Assembly: GCA_963708165.1 (NCBI GenBank)
Contig: OY970187.1
Span: forward strand, 2,108,001 to 2,172,000
Length of the DNA stretch: 64,000 nt
Direction of reading: 5' to 3'
From: Rubricoccus sp963708165
GTDB lineage: Bacteria > Bacteroidota > Rhodothermia > Rhodothermales > Rubricoccaceae
The position numbers and the translations under genes are program-made. The notes beneath the pieces are model-generated. The model saw only the letters and a program-made list of their open reading frames with translations, was not told the origin of the DNA and searched no databases. Shown piece after piece: positions 47,420 to 56,835 of this stretch (the first letter of the stretch is position 1; every line of letters begins with the position of its first letter).

Positions 47420-49732
47420 CTAGAAGCGCACGACGGCCGTGAGCCGAGCCGTGCGCGGGATGACGGGGTGGAAGTGCACGTCCTCCACGCCAGAGGCGGC
47501 TTCGCCGGGCAGGCGAGAGGCGTAGAAGTAGCTCACGTCCGCGTCCTCGGAGTCGAGCAGGTTGAGCACGTCCAGCGAGACCGCGAGGCGGCCCGTCCGG
47601 TAGCCCAGCTTGGCGCCCACGAGCGTCGTCGCGCCGGAGGAGATGCTGCCGTCTCCGGTGAGCGGACGCGGACCGAAGTGCCGTACCTGAAGGCTCGCCA
47701 GAGGCCCCGTCTCGCGCCCGGCGTAGACGCCGCCGCTGACGATGCGGCCAATAGAGTTCTCGATGCGGTTCGCGCCGGGGTCGCCCTCGGTGAAGTAAGA
47801 TTCTGTCAGCGCGAGGTCTAGCGACAGGTCCAGCCAGTCTGTGACGGTGTAGAAGTTGTTGAACTCGACGCCGTAGTGGAGGCTCGCGTCGCTGGCCTCG
47901 GTCCCACCTGCGTCGCCCACGAACACCAGTTCAGACTCCAGCGCGATGCTCCACAGTGCGAGCGTGGTCTGAAGGCCGGGCACGATAGCCGTCCGCGCGC
48001 CCACCTCGGCGCCGCGCGTGCGCACGAGTGGGTCCACGCGCTCCACCGCCTCGCCAGAGGCCGGGTCTACGGTGATCGTGGTGCCTCTGGCGTCGTTGCT
48101 GTGGTAGCCCAGACCGGCGCCCGCGTAGAACTCGGTCTCGCGCCAGGGGCCAATCGCGAGGCCCGCTTTGGGACTGGCGATAAACGCGGTCTCGGTCCCG
48201 GAGTTGGCCGCGAGGTCGCTGTCCACGTCGAAGCGGAACACGTCGCCTCGGAGGCCGAGCGTGGTGCGCACCTTGTCGGTCCACCGCGTCTCGTTCTGCA
48301 CGTACGCGCCCAGCGTGGTCTCACCCACCTCGTCGTCGCGGACGGTTGCCAGCCTCTGGCGGTCGCGGGTGTTGAACAGGCCCACCTGGAAGATCTGGTC
48401 GTGGCGGAGCGCGGCGCCTGCGGTAAAGACGCTGCTCTGGCCGAGTGCTCGCGTGAACCACTCCTGGGTGAGACTCGCGCCGCCGTACACGCGCCGGTCT
48501 ACCTGCTCGAACTGGTCGCCATCGGTCGGGTTGTCCAGGAAGTAGGTGAAGTTGGAAAACAGGTCCAGGTGGTAGTAGGCGCCGTACGCGTTGACGCGCG
48601 TCCGCGTCGCGCCAGAGGCCGCCGTCCGCCACTCTCCCACGAGCGTGTAGCGGCCGGTTTCTCCGCCGTTGGTCGGGTCCAGCGCGCCCAACCGCGAGAC
48701 CTGACCGCTGTCCACCGCGCGCCGCGCGATCTGGTCCGTCGCGTCCCAGTCGCTGTGGTAGCCCAGCGCTGTGATCGAGAAGCCTCTGGCGGGCGTTCCG
48801 GTGGAATACTTCGCGACCGCGCTGACGAGCGCGCTGTTTTCGGGGCTGACCCAGGGGCCGTCGTAGTAGCGCGCGCGGACGCCATAGAGAAGGCTTCCGC
48901 CGCCCACGTCGGAGGAGTTGGCGACGAGCGCTTCGTAGTAGTTGTCGGCTCCCACCTCGCCTTTCGCGATGCCGCGGTCCAGCCGGCTCGCGAGCCGGAT
49001 CTGCGCGCGTCCCGCTGTCGCAAAGTCGCCCGCCTCTGCGTTCTGCGGCCCTTTCTCAAATTCGACCGACTCGATCAGTTCTGGGATGAGAGAGTTGAGA
49101 TCCAGATAGCCTTGGCCGTGGCCGTGCGTGGGCAGGTTCATCGGGACGCCTTCGAGCGAGGCGGCGAAGTCCGTTCCGTGATCCAGGTTGAAGCCGCGCA
49201 GGAAGAACTGGTTGGCCTTGCCCGAGCCGCTGTGCTGCGTCACGATGGTGCCCGGAATGGTCTCCAGCACTTCGCCCACGCGGAGCAGCGGCCGCGTCGC
49301 CAGCTGCGCCTGCCCCACGTAGCCCTGCGACGCCGCCCGCGCGATGCCGACGAGGTTGGCCGCGCGGCCTTCGACCGTGATCGCGTCCAGGTCGGTCGCC
49401 TCTGGCGTGAGCGCGAGGTCAAGCCGGAGCGTCTCGCCAGAGGCGAGGGTGATGGATCTAGCCTCTGGCGCAAACCCGACTGACGTGACACGCAGCGTGT
49501 AGAGGCCAGAGGCGAGGTTCACGATCTCAAACCGACCGTCGAGGTCCGTCACGGCGCCGCGCTCGGCGGCTAGATCCGCGCTCTGGAGCACGAGCGTCGT
49601 GCCCGCCAGAGGCTGGCCGTTGGCGCCGTCGATGATGGTCCCGGTGATGCGGGCGGGAGATTGGGCGGCCGTCGCCAGAGGCGCGGCCAAGAAGAGGAGG
49701 AGCCACGCGAGGCGGCAGCAGGCAGAAAACAT
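47420..49732 (-). CDS. TonB-dependent outer-membrane receptor
   Basis: 770 residues. Signal peptide (RLAWLLLFLAAPLATAAQS), a CarboxypepD_reg-like domain (ITGTIIDGANGQPLAGTTLV; LASGLYTLRVTSVGFAPEA), the plug (VGEVLETIPGTIVTQHSGSG; KANQFFLRGFNLDHGTDFAA), and a 22-strand barrel ending in Phe (TARLTAVVRF). The stretch GHGQGYLDLNSLIPELIESV with KGPQNAEAGDFATAG marks a well-defined receptor subfamily. The preceding gene encodes a His-rich protein, so metal uptake (Zn, Ni or Co) is my inference. Start at ATG 49732 because the signal peptide begins there. Confidence 0.9.
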   Translation of the reverse strand: MFSACCRLAWLLLFLAAPLATAAQSPARITGTIIDGANGQPLAGTTLVLQSADLAAERGAVTDLDGRFEIVNLASGLYTLRVTSVGFAPEARSITLASGETLRLDLALTPEATDLDAITVEGRAANLVGIARAASQGYVGQAQLATRPLLRVGEVLETIPGTIVTQHSGSGKANQFFLRGFNLDHGTDFAASLEGVPMNLPTHGHGQGYLDLNSLIPELIESVEFEKGPQNAEAGDFATAGRAQIRLASRLDRGIAKGEVGADNYYEALVANSSDVGGGSLLYGVRARYYDGPWVSPENSALVSAVAKYSTGTPARGFSITALGYHSDWDATDQIARRAVDSGQVSRLGALDPTNGGETGRYTLVGEWRTAASGATRTRVNAYGAYYHLDLFSNFTYFLDNPTDGDQFEQVDRRVYGGASLTQEWFTRALGQSSVFTAGAALRHDQIFQVGLFNTRDRQRLATVRDDEVGETTLGAYVQNETRWTDKVRTTLGLRGDVFRFDVDSDLAANSGTETAFIASPKAGLAIGPWRETEFYAGAGLGYHSNDARGTTITVDPASGEAVERVDPLVRTRGAEVGARTAIVPGLQTTLALWSIALESELVFVGDAGGTEASDASLHYGVEFNNFYTVTDWLDLSLDLALTESYFTEGDPGANRIENSIGRIVSGGVYAGRETGPLASLQVRHFGPRPLTGDGSISSGATTLVGAKLGYRTGRLAVSLDVLNLLDSEDADVSYFYASRLPGEAASGVEDVHFHPVIPRTARLTAVVRF

Positions 49733-49869
49733 AGGAAAGCACAGGCAAGGGGTAGGTCTGCGCCAGAGGCGCACACTGGGGGCGGCGCCGCGCCCTGAGA
49801 ACAGGTGCGGCGGAACGGGCCTCTGGCGGCCCGCAGAACCAGGGCGCATGGCAACGTGCCTCGCGCCGT

Positions 49870-50472
49870 CTATCCCCTCGCCAGCGGTGGAGGCGTCTCC
49901 ACCTGCGCTTCTGCCGAAGCGAACCTCTCGCCTCTGGTGGCCCAGCTCACCGCGCGTACGGGCAGTGGCGTGAGCGTCGGCGCCCCGGGCAGCCGGTGCT
50001 TGTCGAGTGTGAGCGCGAGCGGCGCCGGGTTGGGCAGGGGCGCATCGTGCCGGTGGATCTCGTCGCCATGGGCGTGGAAGCCGTGTGCCAGCGCGTGACC
50101 GTGGTCCGCGCCGTGGTCCGCGCCGTGATCTGCGCCGTCGCCAGAGGCCTCTGGCGCGACCCCTTCCAGCGCGCGGACGCGGACCGTTCGGTGTGCGTCG
50201 GGGTGTGCCGAGTGGTGCTCATGCGTGTGCCCGCCGTGGGAATGACCGGCCTCTGGCGGCCGCACCCGCAGCGTTGTAAAGCCCTGGGTGCGGAGCGTCG
50301 GCAGGTCGGGCTGCACGGCCGGTGCCGCCAGAGGCCCGTGGCTCTGGGTGGCGACGTGCCCGAGCAGCGCCCACCCCTGACCGATGGACGTGCCCGCCAT
50401 CGCGACGAGGTAGCCCAGCAGGAGAACTCCTGCCAGGCTGGCCTCGCGAACAGGACGGCGGCGCGCGTTCAC
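49870..50472 (-). CDS. His-rich exported or membrane protein
   Basis: 200 residues, GTG start one base after the TPR gene's stop. One hydrophobic segment (LAGVLLLGYLVAMAGTSIGQ) followed by His clusters: HSHGGHTHEHHSAHPDAH, three HGAD repeats, and FHAHGDEIHRHD. This is the pattern of metal-binding or metal-buffering proteins next to transporters. No enzyme fold seen. Its place between the TPR gene and the TonB receptor suggests it handles the receptor's metal cargo (inference). Confidence 0.75.
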   Translation of the reverse strand: MNARRRPVREASLAGVLLLGYLVAMAGTSIGQGWALLGHVATQSHGPLAAPAVQPDLPTLRTQGFTTLRVRPPEAGHSHGGHTHEHHSAHPDAHRTVRVRALEGVAPEASGDGADHGADHGADHGHALAHGFHAHGDEIHRHDAPLPNPAPLALTLDKHRLPGAPTLTPLPVRAVSWATRGERFASAEAQVETPPPLARG

Positions 50473-50473
50473 T

Positions 50474-51823
50474 CTACCGCGTGGCCCGAGTCGCCCGGAC
50501 AGGCGCTGTGCTCGCAGACGCCAGAAGCTGCGTGGCCTCCTTCGCGGCGCTCGGGCTCTCTACGCCCAGGTTGCCCGCGAGCGCCGTGCGGAAGTGCTCG
50601 GCGGCCTTGGCGTCGTCGCCCGCTTCCTGGTAGATCTTCGCGGCGCGGAAGTGCACCATCGCGTCGCCGGTGTCCAGCCGCATCGCGCGCTCGATGAACG
50701 GGATGGCCTCTTGCGCGCGGCCGTTGTGCATCAGCGCCCAGGCGAGGGTCTCGTTGGCGTGCAAGTGTCCGGGGCGTCGTGCCTGCTGGGCCTTGGCCAT
50801 CTCGAGCGAGCGCTCCAGATCGCGTCCCTGGTCCAGCAGGAAGTCCGCTTCCTCCATATCGACGACTTCCCCCATCTCGCGCGCTGCCAGCAGCGCCTTG
50901 TGGACGCGCTCGGCAGCTTCCGCGGATTTCGCTGCGTCGCCAGAGGCTTCGTACGCTTCCACGAGCAACTCGTCGGTGCTCTCCAGCGGCATCAAGCCGC
51001 GCGACTCTTCGAGCAGGCGGACGGCCTCTGGCGCGTCGCCCTTGACCAGCGCGACGTGACCCAGGCCAGCGAGCGCAGGCGCGAAGCCAGGCCGTTCCTC
51101 TAGGATGCCGTTGTAGATGAACGCCGCCGTGTCTGGCTTGGCGTCACCGAGGTAGAGATTGGCGAGCTGGTAGAGCGCCCAGGCGCGCTCACTGCGGCCG
51201 CCAGGGGCGGCATCGGCCGCGAGGCGCATCGCCGCGATGGCGCCATCGGTGTCGCCATAGAGCTCGCGGATGTAGCTCGCGCGGGAATAAGCGGGCAGGC
51301 CTGGCTTGAGCGCCTGCAGGTTGTCCGAGACGCGGACGGCTTCGTCATACTCGCCCAGTTCCACGAACGCGTCGATCAGCGTGCCGTGCGCGAACGCGTT
51401 CTGCGGGTACGCCGCGAGGATGGTCTGCGACACGTCGCGCGCCTGCTCGAACTCGTGCAGGACGTTGAGCAGCGACGCCTGCAGCGAGAGCGCGTGCAGG
51501 TCCTCTGGCGCGCGCTCCAGCGCCTCCGCCAGAAGCGTGCGCGCCTCAGGAATCGTCTCGGTCTGCGTCCCGCGCTCCACGCCCAGTTGCATCAGCGCAT
51601 GCGCCAGCCGCACGCGCGCCTCGACGGACTCAGGGCTGCGGCGAAGCGCCGTCCTGTAATAGTCGACCGCGCCTTCGGCGTCGTCGAACATCGCGCCGGG
51701 CGCGATCTGCGCGTGGTCCTGCGGGAGCTCGGGCTCGTCGCCAGAGGCCCGCATGGCGAACACGATGGCGACAGCGCCAACCACGAGGGCGACAGCGAGA
51801 GCGAGGGCGAGGCGAGAAGACAT
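50474..51823 (-). CDS. Membrane-anchored TPR protein
   Basis: 449 residues. One N-terminal helix (LALALAVALVVGAVAIVFAM) and about nine TPR-like helix pairs, for example AVDYYRTALRRSPESVEARV, AERALERAPEDLHALSLQAS-like, PAYSRASYIRELYGDTDGAI, and EAIPFIERAMRLDTGDAMVH. TPR proteins of this kind commonly accompany DUF4331 genes. ATG 51823 is chosen because the membrane anchor follows at once. Its stop is followed one base later by the start of the His-rich gene. Confidence 0.88.
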   Translation of the reverse strand: MSSRLALALAVALVVGAVAIVFAMRASGDEPELPQDHAQIAPGAMFDDAEGAVDYYRTALRRSPESVEARVRLAHALMQLGVERGTQTETIPEARTLLAEALERAPEDLHALSLQASLLNVLHEFEQARDVSQTILAAYPQNAFAHGTLIDAFVELGEYDEAVRVSDNLQALKPGLPAYSRASYIRELYGDTDGAIAAMRLAADAAPGGRSERAWALYQLANLYLGDAKPDTAAFIYNGILEERPGFAPALAGLGHVALVKGDAPEAVRLLEESRGLMPLESTDELLVEAYEASGDAAKSAEAAERVHKALLAAREMGEVVDMEEADFLLDQGRDLERSLEMAKAQQARRPGHLHANETLAWALMHNGRAQEAIPFIERAMRLDTGDAMVHFRAAKIYQEAGDDAKAAEHFRTALAGNLGVESPSAAKEATQLLASASTAPVRATRATR

Positions 51824-51859
51824 CAGAGCAGAGGGTCGTAAAAAGGGGGGCGCCGCGAG

Positions 51860-51877
51860 GCCTCTGGCGCCAGAGGC
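51860..51877. repeat. Decamer palindrome GCCTCTGGCGCCAGAGGC
   Basis: Perfect palindrome between the DUF4331 terminator and the TPR gene start. Confidence 0.9.
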
Positions 51878-51943
51878 GGGGCCGTGGCGAGCGCCGTATG
51901 CAAGCTCCCACGCGAGCGTCTGGGCGGGTGTAGGAGCGACTCG

Positions 51944-51981
51944 CAAACAAAACGGGGACGAGGCGCAACGCCTCGCCCCCG
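51944..51981 (-). terminator. Intrinsic terminator of the DUF4331 gene
   Basis: On the minus strand a 12-base stem GGGGGCGAGGCG / CGCCTCGTCCCC (one G-U) with a 3-base loop is followed by GTTTTGTTTG. It lies about 70 bases after the DUF4331 stop, so the TPR gene likely gets reduced read-through or its own promoter. Confidence 0.85.
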
Positions 51982-52049
51982 GTGTGCCTCTGGCGGGTGT
52001 GTGTCCGCCAGAGGCTATGGCCGCAGGCGCAACCGGTGCGCCTCTGGCG

Positions 52050-54305
52050 CTAGCGAACGATCGACGCGCGCTGCGTGCCCACCACCTTGCCGTCCACCAT
52101 CAAGCGGTAGAGGTAGGTGCCAGACGCGAGGTCGCCGGTCTTCCAGTCCACCTGGTGCTGACCGGGCAGGTACTCCTCCTCCGTCAGCGTCTGCACGAGG
52201 CGACCGCGGAGGTCGAACACGTCCAGGCGAACCGGAGCGGCGGTGGAGAGCTGAAACTCGACTCGGGCGTCGCCAGAGGTCGGGTTGGGGAAGCTCTGCT
52301 TCAGGATCACGCCTGCAGGTACGCCCACGCCGAGCCCGTTGGAGACGGGCGCGAAGTTGGCGCGCGGCTCAGGAGCCGTGAGCTGCTTCACGTAGTCGTA
52401 GCCGCGGTGCGGGTTGGCGAGGTACGGGAAGTCGCTCAGGAACGCGAGGTCGTTGCGGGTCGGGCCGGCCACGAAGCGAAGCTCGGAGACGAGCTGCGGC
52501 GACGCGAGGTCGGAGTAGTCGCCTGCAACAGCATCATCCTCGGGGAGACCAACGGCTGCGAGAACCAGACCACCGACGGCCTGAAGCTCGATGCTCGTCA
52601 CGTCGTCCTCCAGGCGGCGTCCGTTGGGGAAGCCGTCCATGTGCGGGATGAACTCCAGATCCGTCGTCGCGAAGTCAGCGACCGTGAGGCCGATGGCTGC
52701 GGCGCGGATGAGACCCAAGCGTGCCCAGTTCCTGTACTCGTCCGAATCGCGGTCCGTCGTCGGCGTGGCCATGTTGAGGCGAAGCATGTCGCCACCCCAG
52801 AGACCGCCATCCGGCGTCTGCGTGATCGGAAGGAAGTTGTGGATGAAGGGCTTGCCCTGCGTGAAGTCAAGGTCACCGTCACCGTCCGTGTCTGCTACCA
52901 ACCCACCCTTGCCCGTTGCGAGCTGGTAGGGGGCGGCGTTGGGAACGCCGAAGTAGAAGATGGGCAGGATGTCCACGCGGCGAGGCTCGCCTGCACCGAT
53001 CAGCGCGGTTGGAACGCCGGGCTGTGTCGGACGCGTGGGAACGGCGAACGCGGAGCCCGCGATGTCCAGAGACCCGTTCGCGATGAGCGGCAGAACCGCG
53101 AAGGCGCCATCGGCACCGTTGGTGAAGTCTAGACCGGAGCCGTCGTTGGAAGGGTCTCCGTCACCGTCGAGGTTGAGCGCCGGGTAGGAGTTCTTCTGGA
53201 TCTCGAGGTGATCGCTCAGGCCGGGGACAGCGTCTCCGAACTGACCGTTCTCCATGTAGAGGCCGAGCTCCGGGTTGACGAAGTAGGCGGCAAAGCTCTG
53301 CTCGGCTGCGCTGTACGGCGAGACGTAGTTCCAGCGGTCCTTCTCACCCAGCGGGATGACCGCCTCGTTGGTGAGCGGCATACCCAGGCGCGAGACCTGG
53401 ACGTATGGGCCAGAGGTCGTCGGCTTGGAGCCGTCGGTGGAGAGCGTGGTCACCTGACGGCGCGAGGCCGAGGCCCAGACACCGATCACGAAGTTGGGAT
53501 CGACGATGCTCGTGGCGTCACCGACATCCATGCCGTCCTTCTGGAGCATCGAGATCGGAATCTGGAGCACCAGCGAGTGGGTGTTGAACCCCGCGACGGC
53601 ATCGCGCGCGTTGTTCGGGTTGGCGGGGTCGGTGCCGAAGTCGTCGCGGAAGCCGCCGAGGTCAAATGCGCCGCCGAGATCCACGAAGAAGGGGTCGTCA
53701 CGCGGACCGGCAAAGACGGTCTCGCCCGTGTTGGCTGTCGTGACAGCGCTCTGGGTGAGCGCGTCATACGTCGTGCCCAAGCCTGCAGTGGCCTCGATGG
53801 AGCGTGGCCCGATGTTGGCCGGTGGCGTCGCACCATCGGTGACGATGGTCGTGAACGACTGGCCGCCGTCGGTGCTCTTCTGCAGCGTGTAGGAGGTGTT
53901 GATGTTCTCCGCACCGAGGCGGATGTTGAAGAACGTCGACGGGTCCTCGTCCTCGCGGGAGAACGTGAACCGGTAGGTGATGTCGTCCTGGGCGGTGCCG
54001 AGAGCGCCAGCCGAGGTCTGGTTCTTGATGTGAACCTCGTAGCGGATGTCCTCCCCGAAGTGGTGGAAGTTGGGTCCGCCTTCGGGCAGCGAGAGCGGAA
54101 TGTAGTTGGCGACGATGGTGACGGTCTCCGAGTTGTCTGGCGTGCGGAACGCATAGACATCGGTGTTATCCGCCAGAGGATCGTCGGCGATCAGAGGGGC
54201 CTCGCGGTGGCTGGAGGCGTCTGAGAAAGGGGGGGCAAGAATGCCGCCTGCGAGGATGAGCCCAGCGGTGGCGGCTCCTGCTAGGAGCGTGCGCAACGGT
54301 TGCAT
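52050..54305 (-). CDS. DUF4331 protein with type IX secretion sorting domain
   Basis: 751 residues. Signal peptide (LRTLLAGAATAGLILAGGIL) then the DUF4331 hallmark SSHREAPLIADDPLADNTDV and VYAFRTPDN. The body is beta-rich with calcium-type Asp repeats (DGDGDPSNDGS; DTDGDGDLDF). The last 85 residues are a type A T9SS sorting domain: QSFPNPTSGDARVEFQLS, VRLDVFDLRGRLVQTL, ASGTYLYRLMVDGKVVG. The protein is therefore sent through the type IX system to the cell surface or medium. Start ATG 54305 fits the signal peptide. First gene of the minus-strand group and divergent from the STAND-type regulator; only a few decamers within. Confidence 0.92.
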   Translation of the reverse strand: MQPLRTLLAGAATAGLILAGGILAPPFSDASSHREAPLIADDPLADNTDVYAFRTPDNSETVTIVANYIPLSLPEGGPNFHHFGEDIRYEVHIKNQTSAGALGTAQDDITYRFTFSREDEDPSTFFNIRLGAENINTSYTLQKSTDGGQSFTTIVTDGATPPANIGPRSIEATAGLGTTYDALTQSAVTTANTGETVFAGPRDDPFFVDLGGAFDLGGFRDDFGTDPANPNNARDAVAGFNTHSLVLQIPISMLQKDGMDVGDATSIVDPNFVIGVWASASRRQVTTLSTDGSKPTTSGPYVQVSRLGMPLTNEAVIPLGEKDRWNYVSPYSAAEQSFAAYFVNPELGLYMENGQFGDAVPGLSDHLEIQKNSYPALNLDGDGDPSNDGSGLDFTNGADGAFAVLPLIANGSLDIAGSAFAVPTRPTQPGVPTALIGAGEPRRVDILPIFYFGVPNAAPYQLATGKGGLVADTDGDGDLDFTQGKPFIHNFLPITQTPDGGLWGGDMLRLNMATPTTDRDSDEYRNWARLGLIRAAAIGLTVADFATTDLEFIPHMDGFPNGRRLEDDVTSIELQAVGGLVLAAVGLPEDDAVAGDYSDLASPQLVSELRFVAGPTRNDLAFLSDFPYLANPHRGYDYVKQLTAPEPRANFAPVSNGLGVGVPAGVILKQSFPNPTSGDARVEFQLSTAAPVRLDVFDLRGRLVQTLTEEEYLPGQHQVDWKTGDLASGTYLYRLMVDGKVVGTQRASIVR

Positions 54306-54452
54306 ACGAGGGGGTGGGGGAAGTGGAAATGCAAGGTGGCCATAAAGAGGAACCATGCGATAGGTCATCTTATGTTCAATCCGTGTTCGCACGCGTAGGA
54401 GAAACCCTGACTTCCACGCCCACGTCCAGGCTTAACCCCTCGCAGTCCCTCG
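54306..54452. promoter_or_regulatory. Divergent promoter region of the DUF4331 cluster
   Basis: 147 bases between the DUF4331 gene (minus) and the STAND-ATPase gene (plus). Centre (54340-54400) is clearly AT-richer (ATAGGTCATCTTATGTTCAA). No decamer copy was seen in it, in contrast to nearly all other gaps here. Confidence 0.6.
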
Positions 54453-56645
54453 GTGGAACGTCTCTCAGCCCGATTGGCAGATGCCCGTCACGCTCGCTTC
54501 GTGGGCCGTGAGGCGGAGCTGTCGCTGTTCGCCGCTGCGCTAGAGTCGATATCAACCGGAGCCTCTGGCGCGTTCGCGGTGGCACATGTGTACGGGCCGG
54601 GCGGGATGGGCAAAAGCGCACTGCTGGACGAGGTGGCGCGGCTGGCCCGCCGTGCAGGCATCGGCGTGGCGCGCGTGGACGGCCGCGACCTGGAGCCCAC
54701 GCCCACAGCCTTTGCGCAGGCCGCCTCGCGCGCGCTCGCGCGCGCCACGCCAGAGGCGCACCCCGATGCCGCCTCTGGCGGAAAGGTCTCTGACAACGTT
54801 CGGGCCTCTGGCGGAGCCGAGGCGCCGCGCCTTCTCCTCGTGGACACCTACGAAGAGATCGAGCACCTGGACGGGTGGCTGCGGCGCACGTTTCTGCCCG
54901 AGCTCCGCGCGAGCGATCTGGTGGTGATCGCGGGGCGCCAGAAGCCCTCGCCGGACTGGCGCGTGGGCTGGGGCGACGCCGTAAGGCTCGTGCCTCTGGC
55001 GGGCCTCGCAGTAGCCGAGGCCAAGGCGTACCTGGATGCCGAAGGCGTGAGCGAGACGGATCGTGCGAGCATTCTCGCGTTCGCGCATGGCCATCCGCTC
55101 GCGCTCGCGCTCGCAGCCGAGCACGCCCGCCAGAACGCGCCTCTGGCGCCAGATGAGGGGTCCACGGCCGAGGCCACGCCGTTTTCGGCGCCCGAGATCG
55201 TCGGTGAGCTGGTGGCGCGCTTCGCCTCGGCAGTTCCAAGCCATGCGCACCAGGTAGCGCTGGAGGCGGCCGCCGTCGTGCGCTCGGTCACGTTCCCGAT
55301 GCTCAGCGCACTGTTGGAGGATGCGGCCTCTGGCGACACGACACCCGCTGACAGCGATGCCAGCGCCAGAGGCCATCGCGCCCCCGACCGCGCCGCGTCG
55401 CCAGAGGCGCTGTTCGCATGGCTGCGCAGCCTCTCGTTCGTGCGCAGCGATGCCGAGGGCGTGCTCCTCCACGATCTGGTCCGCGAGACCTTGGAGGCGG
55501 ACCTGCGCTGGCGCGATGCCGGGCACCATGCAGCACTCCAGGCCCGCGCGCGCCGGGTGTGCGGGCGCGCGCTCCGCGCCGCCTCTGGCGACGCCGAGCA
55601 GCACCGCGCCCTCGCCGACTACCTCCATCTCTACCGCGACAGCGACGTCGTGCGTCCGCTCTTGGGTCAGCTTCAGCAGGCCTGGGGCCACGCCGACGTG
55701 TCGGGCTCGGGGCCGCTGCGCGGTGCCGATGCTGAGGCCATCCGCGCGATGGTGGAGCAGCACCACGGCGCGCCAGAGGCCGATGCTGTGGCGGCGTGGA
55801 TCGAACGGCGCCCCGGCGACGCCGAGGTGTTCCGGCGCGGCGACGGTGGCGTGGCTGGCTTCCTGATCTGCGTGCCGCTGCACGCGCTGAGCGACGCCGA
55901 GCGTGCCTCCGATGCCGCCGTCGCGCGCGCGTGGGGTGCAGCTTCGGGCTCGCTCCGCCGGGGTGAGCGGGCGCTGCTGTTTCGCTCGTGGCTGGACGCC
56001 GACGCGGGACAGGGCGTCTCGGCGGTGCAGAGCCTGGTCTTCGCCCGCACCGTGGCGCACTACCTCTCGACCGACGCGCTCGCGTTCTCGTTTCTGCTCA
56101 CACGCGAGCCCGACCTCTGGGCACCGGTGTTCTCGTTCGTAGGCCTGCGCCGCTGGCGCGAGGCCGAGGTGGCAGACGGATCTGCGGCGTTCGGCAAAGA
56201 CTGGCGCGCCGTCCCGCCAGAGGCGTGGCTGGAGGCGCTGGCCTCTGGCACCTCGGTCGAGAGCGAGACGCCCGACGAGCCGCTGGTGGTGCTCAGCCAC
56301 GACGCGTTCGCCGAGGCCGTGCGCGAGGCGCTCAAGGCGTACACCCGTCCGTACGACCTGGACGGCAACCCGCTGCTGGGTGCCCGCGTGGTGCGCGAGG
56401 CCGACGGCGACGAGCCTCTGGCGTCGCTGCAGCACCTGCTGCGCGAGACCGCCGCGCAACTCGACGCGAGCCCCAAAGAGAGCCGCTTTTTCCGTGCGCT
56501 CGACCTCACGTACTTCCGCCCGGCGCCCACCCAGGCCATCGCCGCCGAGCGACTGGACCTGCCGTTTAGCACCTACCGCCGCCACCTCGGCCGCGGCGTA
56601 GACCACGTGATCGAAAGCCTCTGGCGCCGCGAGACGGGCGGGTAG
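54453..56645 (+). CDS. STAND-type ATPase with C-terminal HTH-like domain, probable regulator
   Basis: 730 residues from GTG 54453. P-loop GPGGMGKSALLDEVARLARR, Walker B RLLLVDTYEEIEHLDGW, and FAHGHPLALALAAEHAR, which fits the GxPLAL motif of STAND/NACHT-like regulators. The central part is helical with no recognised domain. The C-terminal 110 residues resemble a sigma-70 region-4-like or HTH module (AAERLDLPFSTYRRHLGRGV). Divergent from the DUF4331 gene, so it may control that cluster (inference). Decamers are frequent here, giving many Ala-Ser-Gly and Pro-Glu-Ala. Confidence 0.8.
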   Translation: MERLSARLADARHARFVGREAELSLFAAALESISTGASGAFAVAHVYGPGGMGKSALLDEVARLARRAGIGVARVDGRDLEPTPTAFAQAASRALARATPEAHPDAASGGKVSDNVRASGGAEAPRLLLVDTYEEIEHLDGWLRRTFLPELRASDLVVIAGRQKPSPDWRVGWGDAVRLVPLAGLAVAEAKAYLDAEGVSETDRASILAFAHGHPLALALAAEHARQNAPLAPDEGSTAEATPFSAPEIVGELVARFASAVPSHAHQVALEAAAVVRSVTFPMLSALLEDAASGDTTPADSDASARGHRAPDRAASPEALFAWLRSLSFVRSDAEGVLLHDLVRETLEADLRWRDAGHHAALQARARRVCGRALRAASGDAEQHRALADYLHLYRDSDVVRPLLGQLQQAWGHADVSGSGPLRGADAEAIRAMVEQHHGAPEADAVAAWIERRPGDAEVFRRGDGGVAGFLICVPLHALSDAERASDAAVARAWGAASGSLRRGERALLFRSWLDADAGQGVSAVQSLVFARTVAHYLSTDALAFSFLLTREPDLWAPVFSFVGLRRWREAEVADGSAAFGKDWRAVPPEAWLEALASGTSVESETPDEPLVVLSHDAFAEAVREALKAYTRPYDLDGNPLLGARVVREADGDEPLASLQHLLRETAAQLDASPKESRFFRALDLTYFRPAPTQAIAAERLDLPFSTYRRHLGRGVDHVIESLWRRETGG

Positions 56646-56835
56646 AGGTGGGCAGATGTGGCGGCCGGGTCTCGTGTGTCGCAACGCTACGACGAGCGGT
56701 CCAGGGTCTCGGCGCCAGAGGCCCCGGCGGGTTGCGCCTCTGGCGCGCGGCTTCACCGGGGGATCCCTACACCTGCGGCGCGGCCGGAACGGCGCCAGAG
56801 GCTCGCGATCCAACTCGGCCCCTCCGCTCACGCCC

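Noticed and set aside
47420..54305. Reading the TonB-receptor cluster as a SusC/SusD polysaccharide locus
   Set aside because: No SusD-like lipoprotein or glycosidase lies next to the receptor; the neighbour is His-rich and the receptor subfamily differs from SusC.
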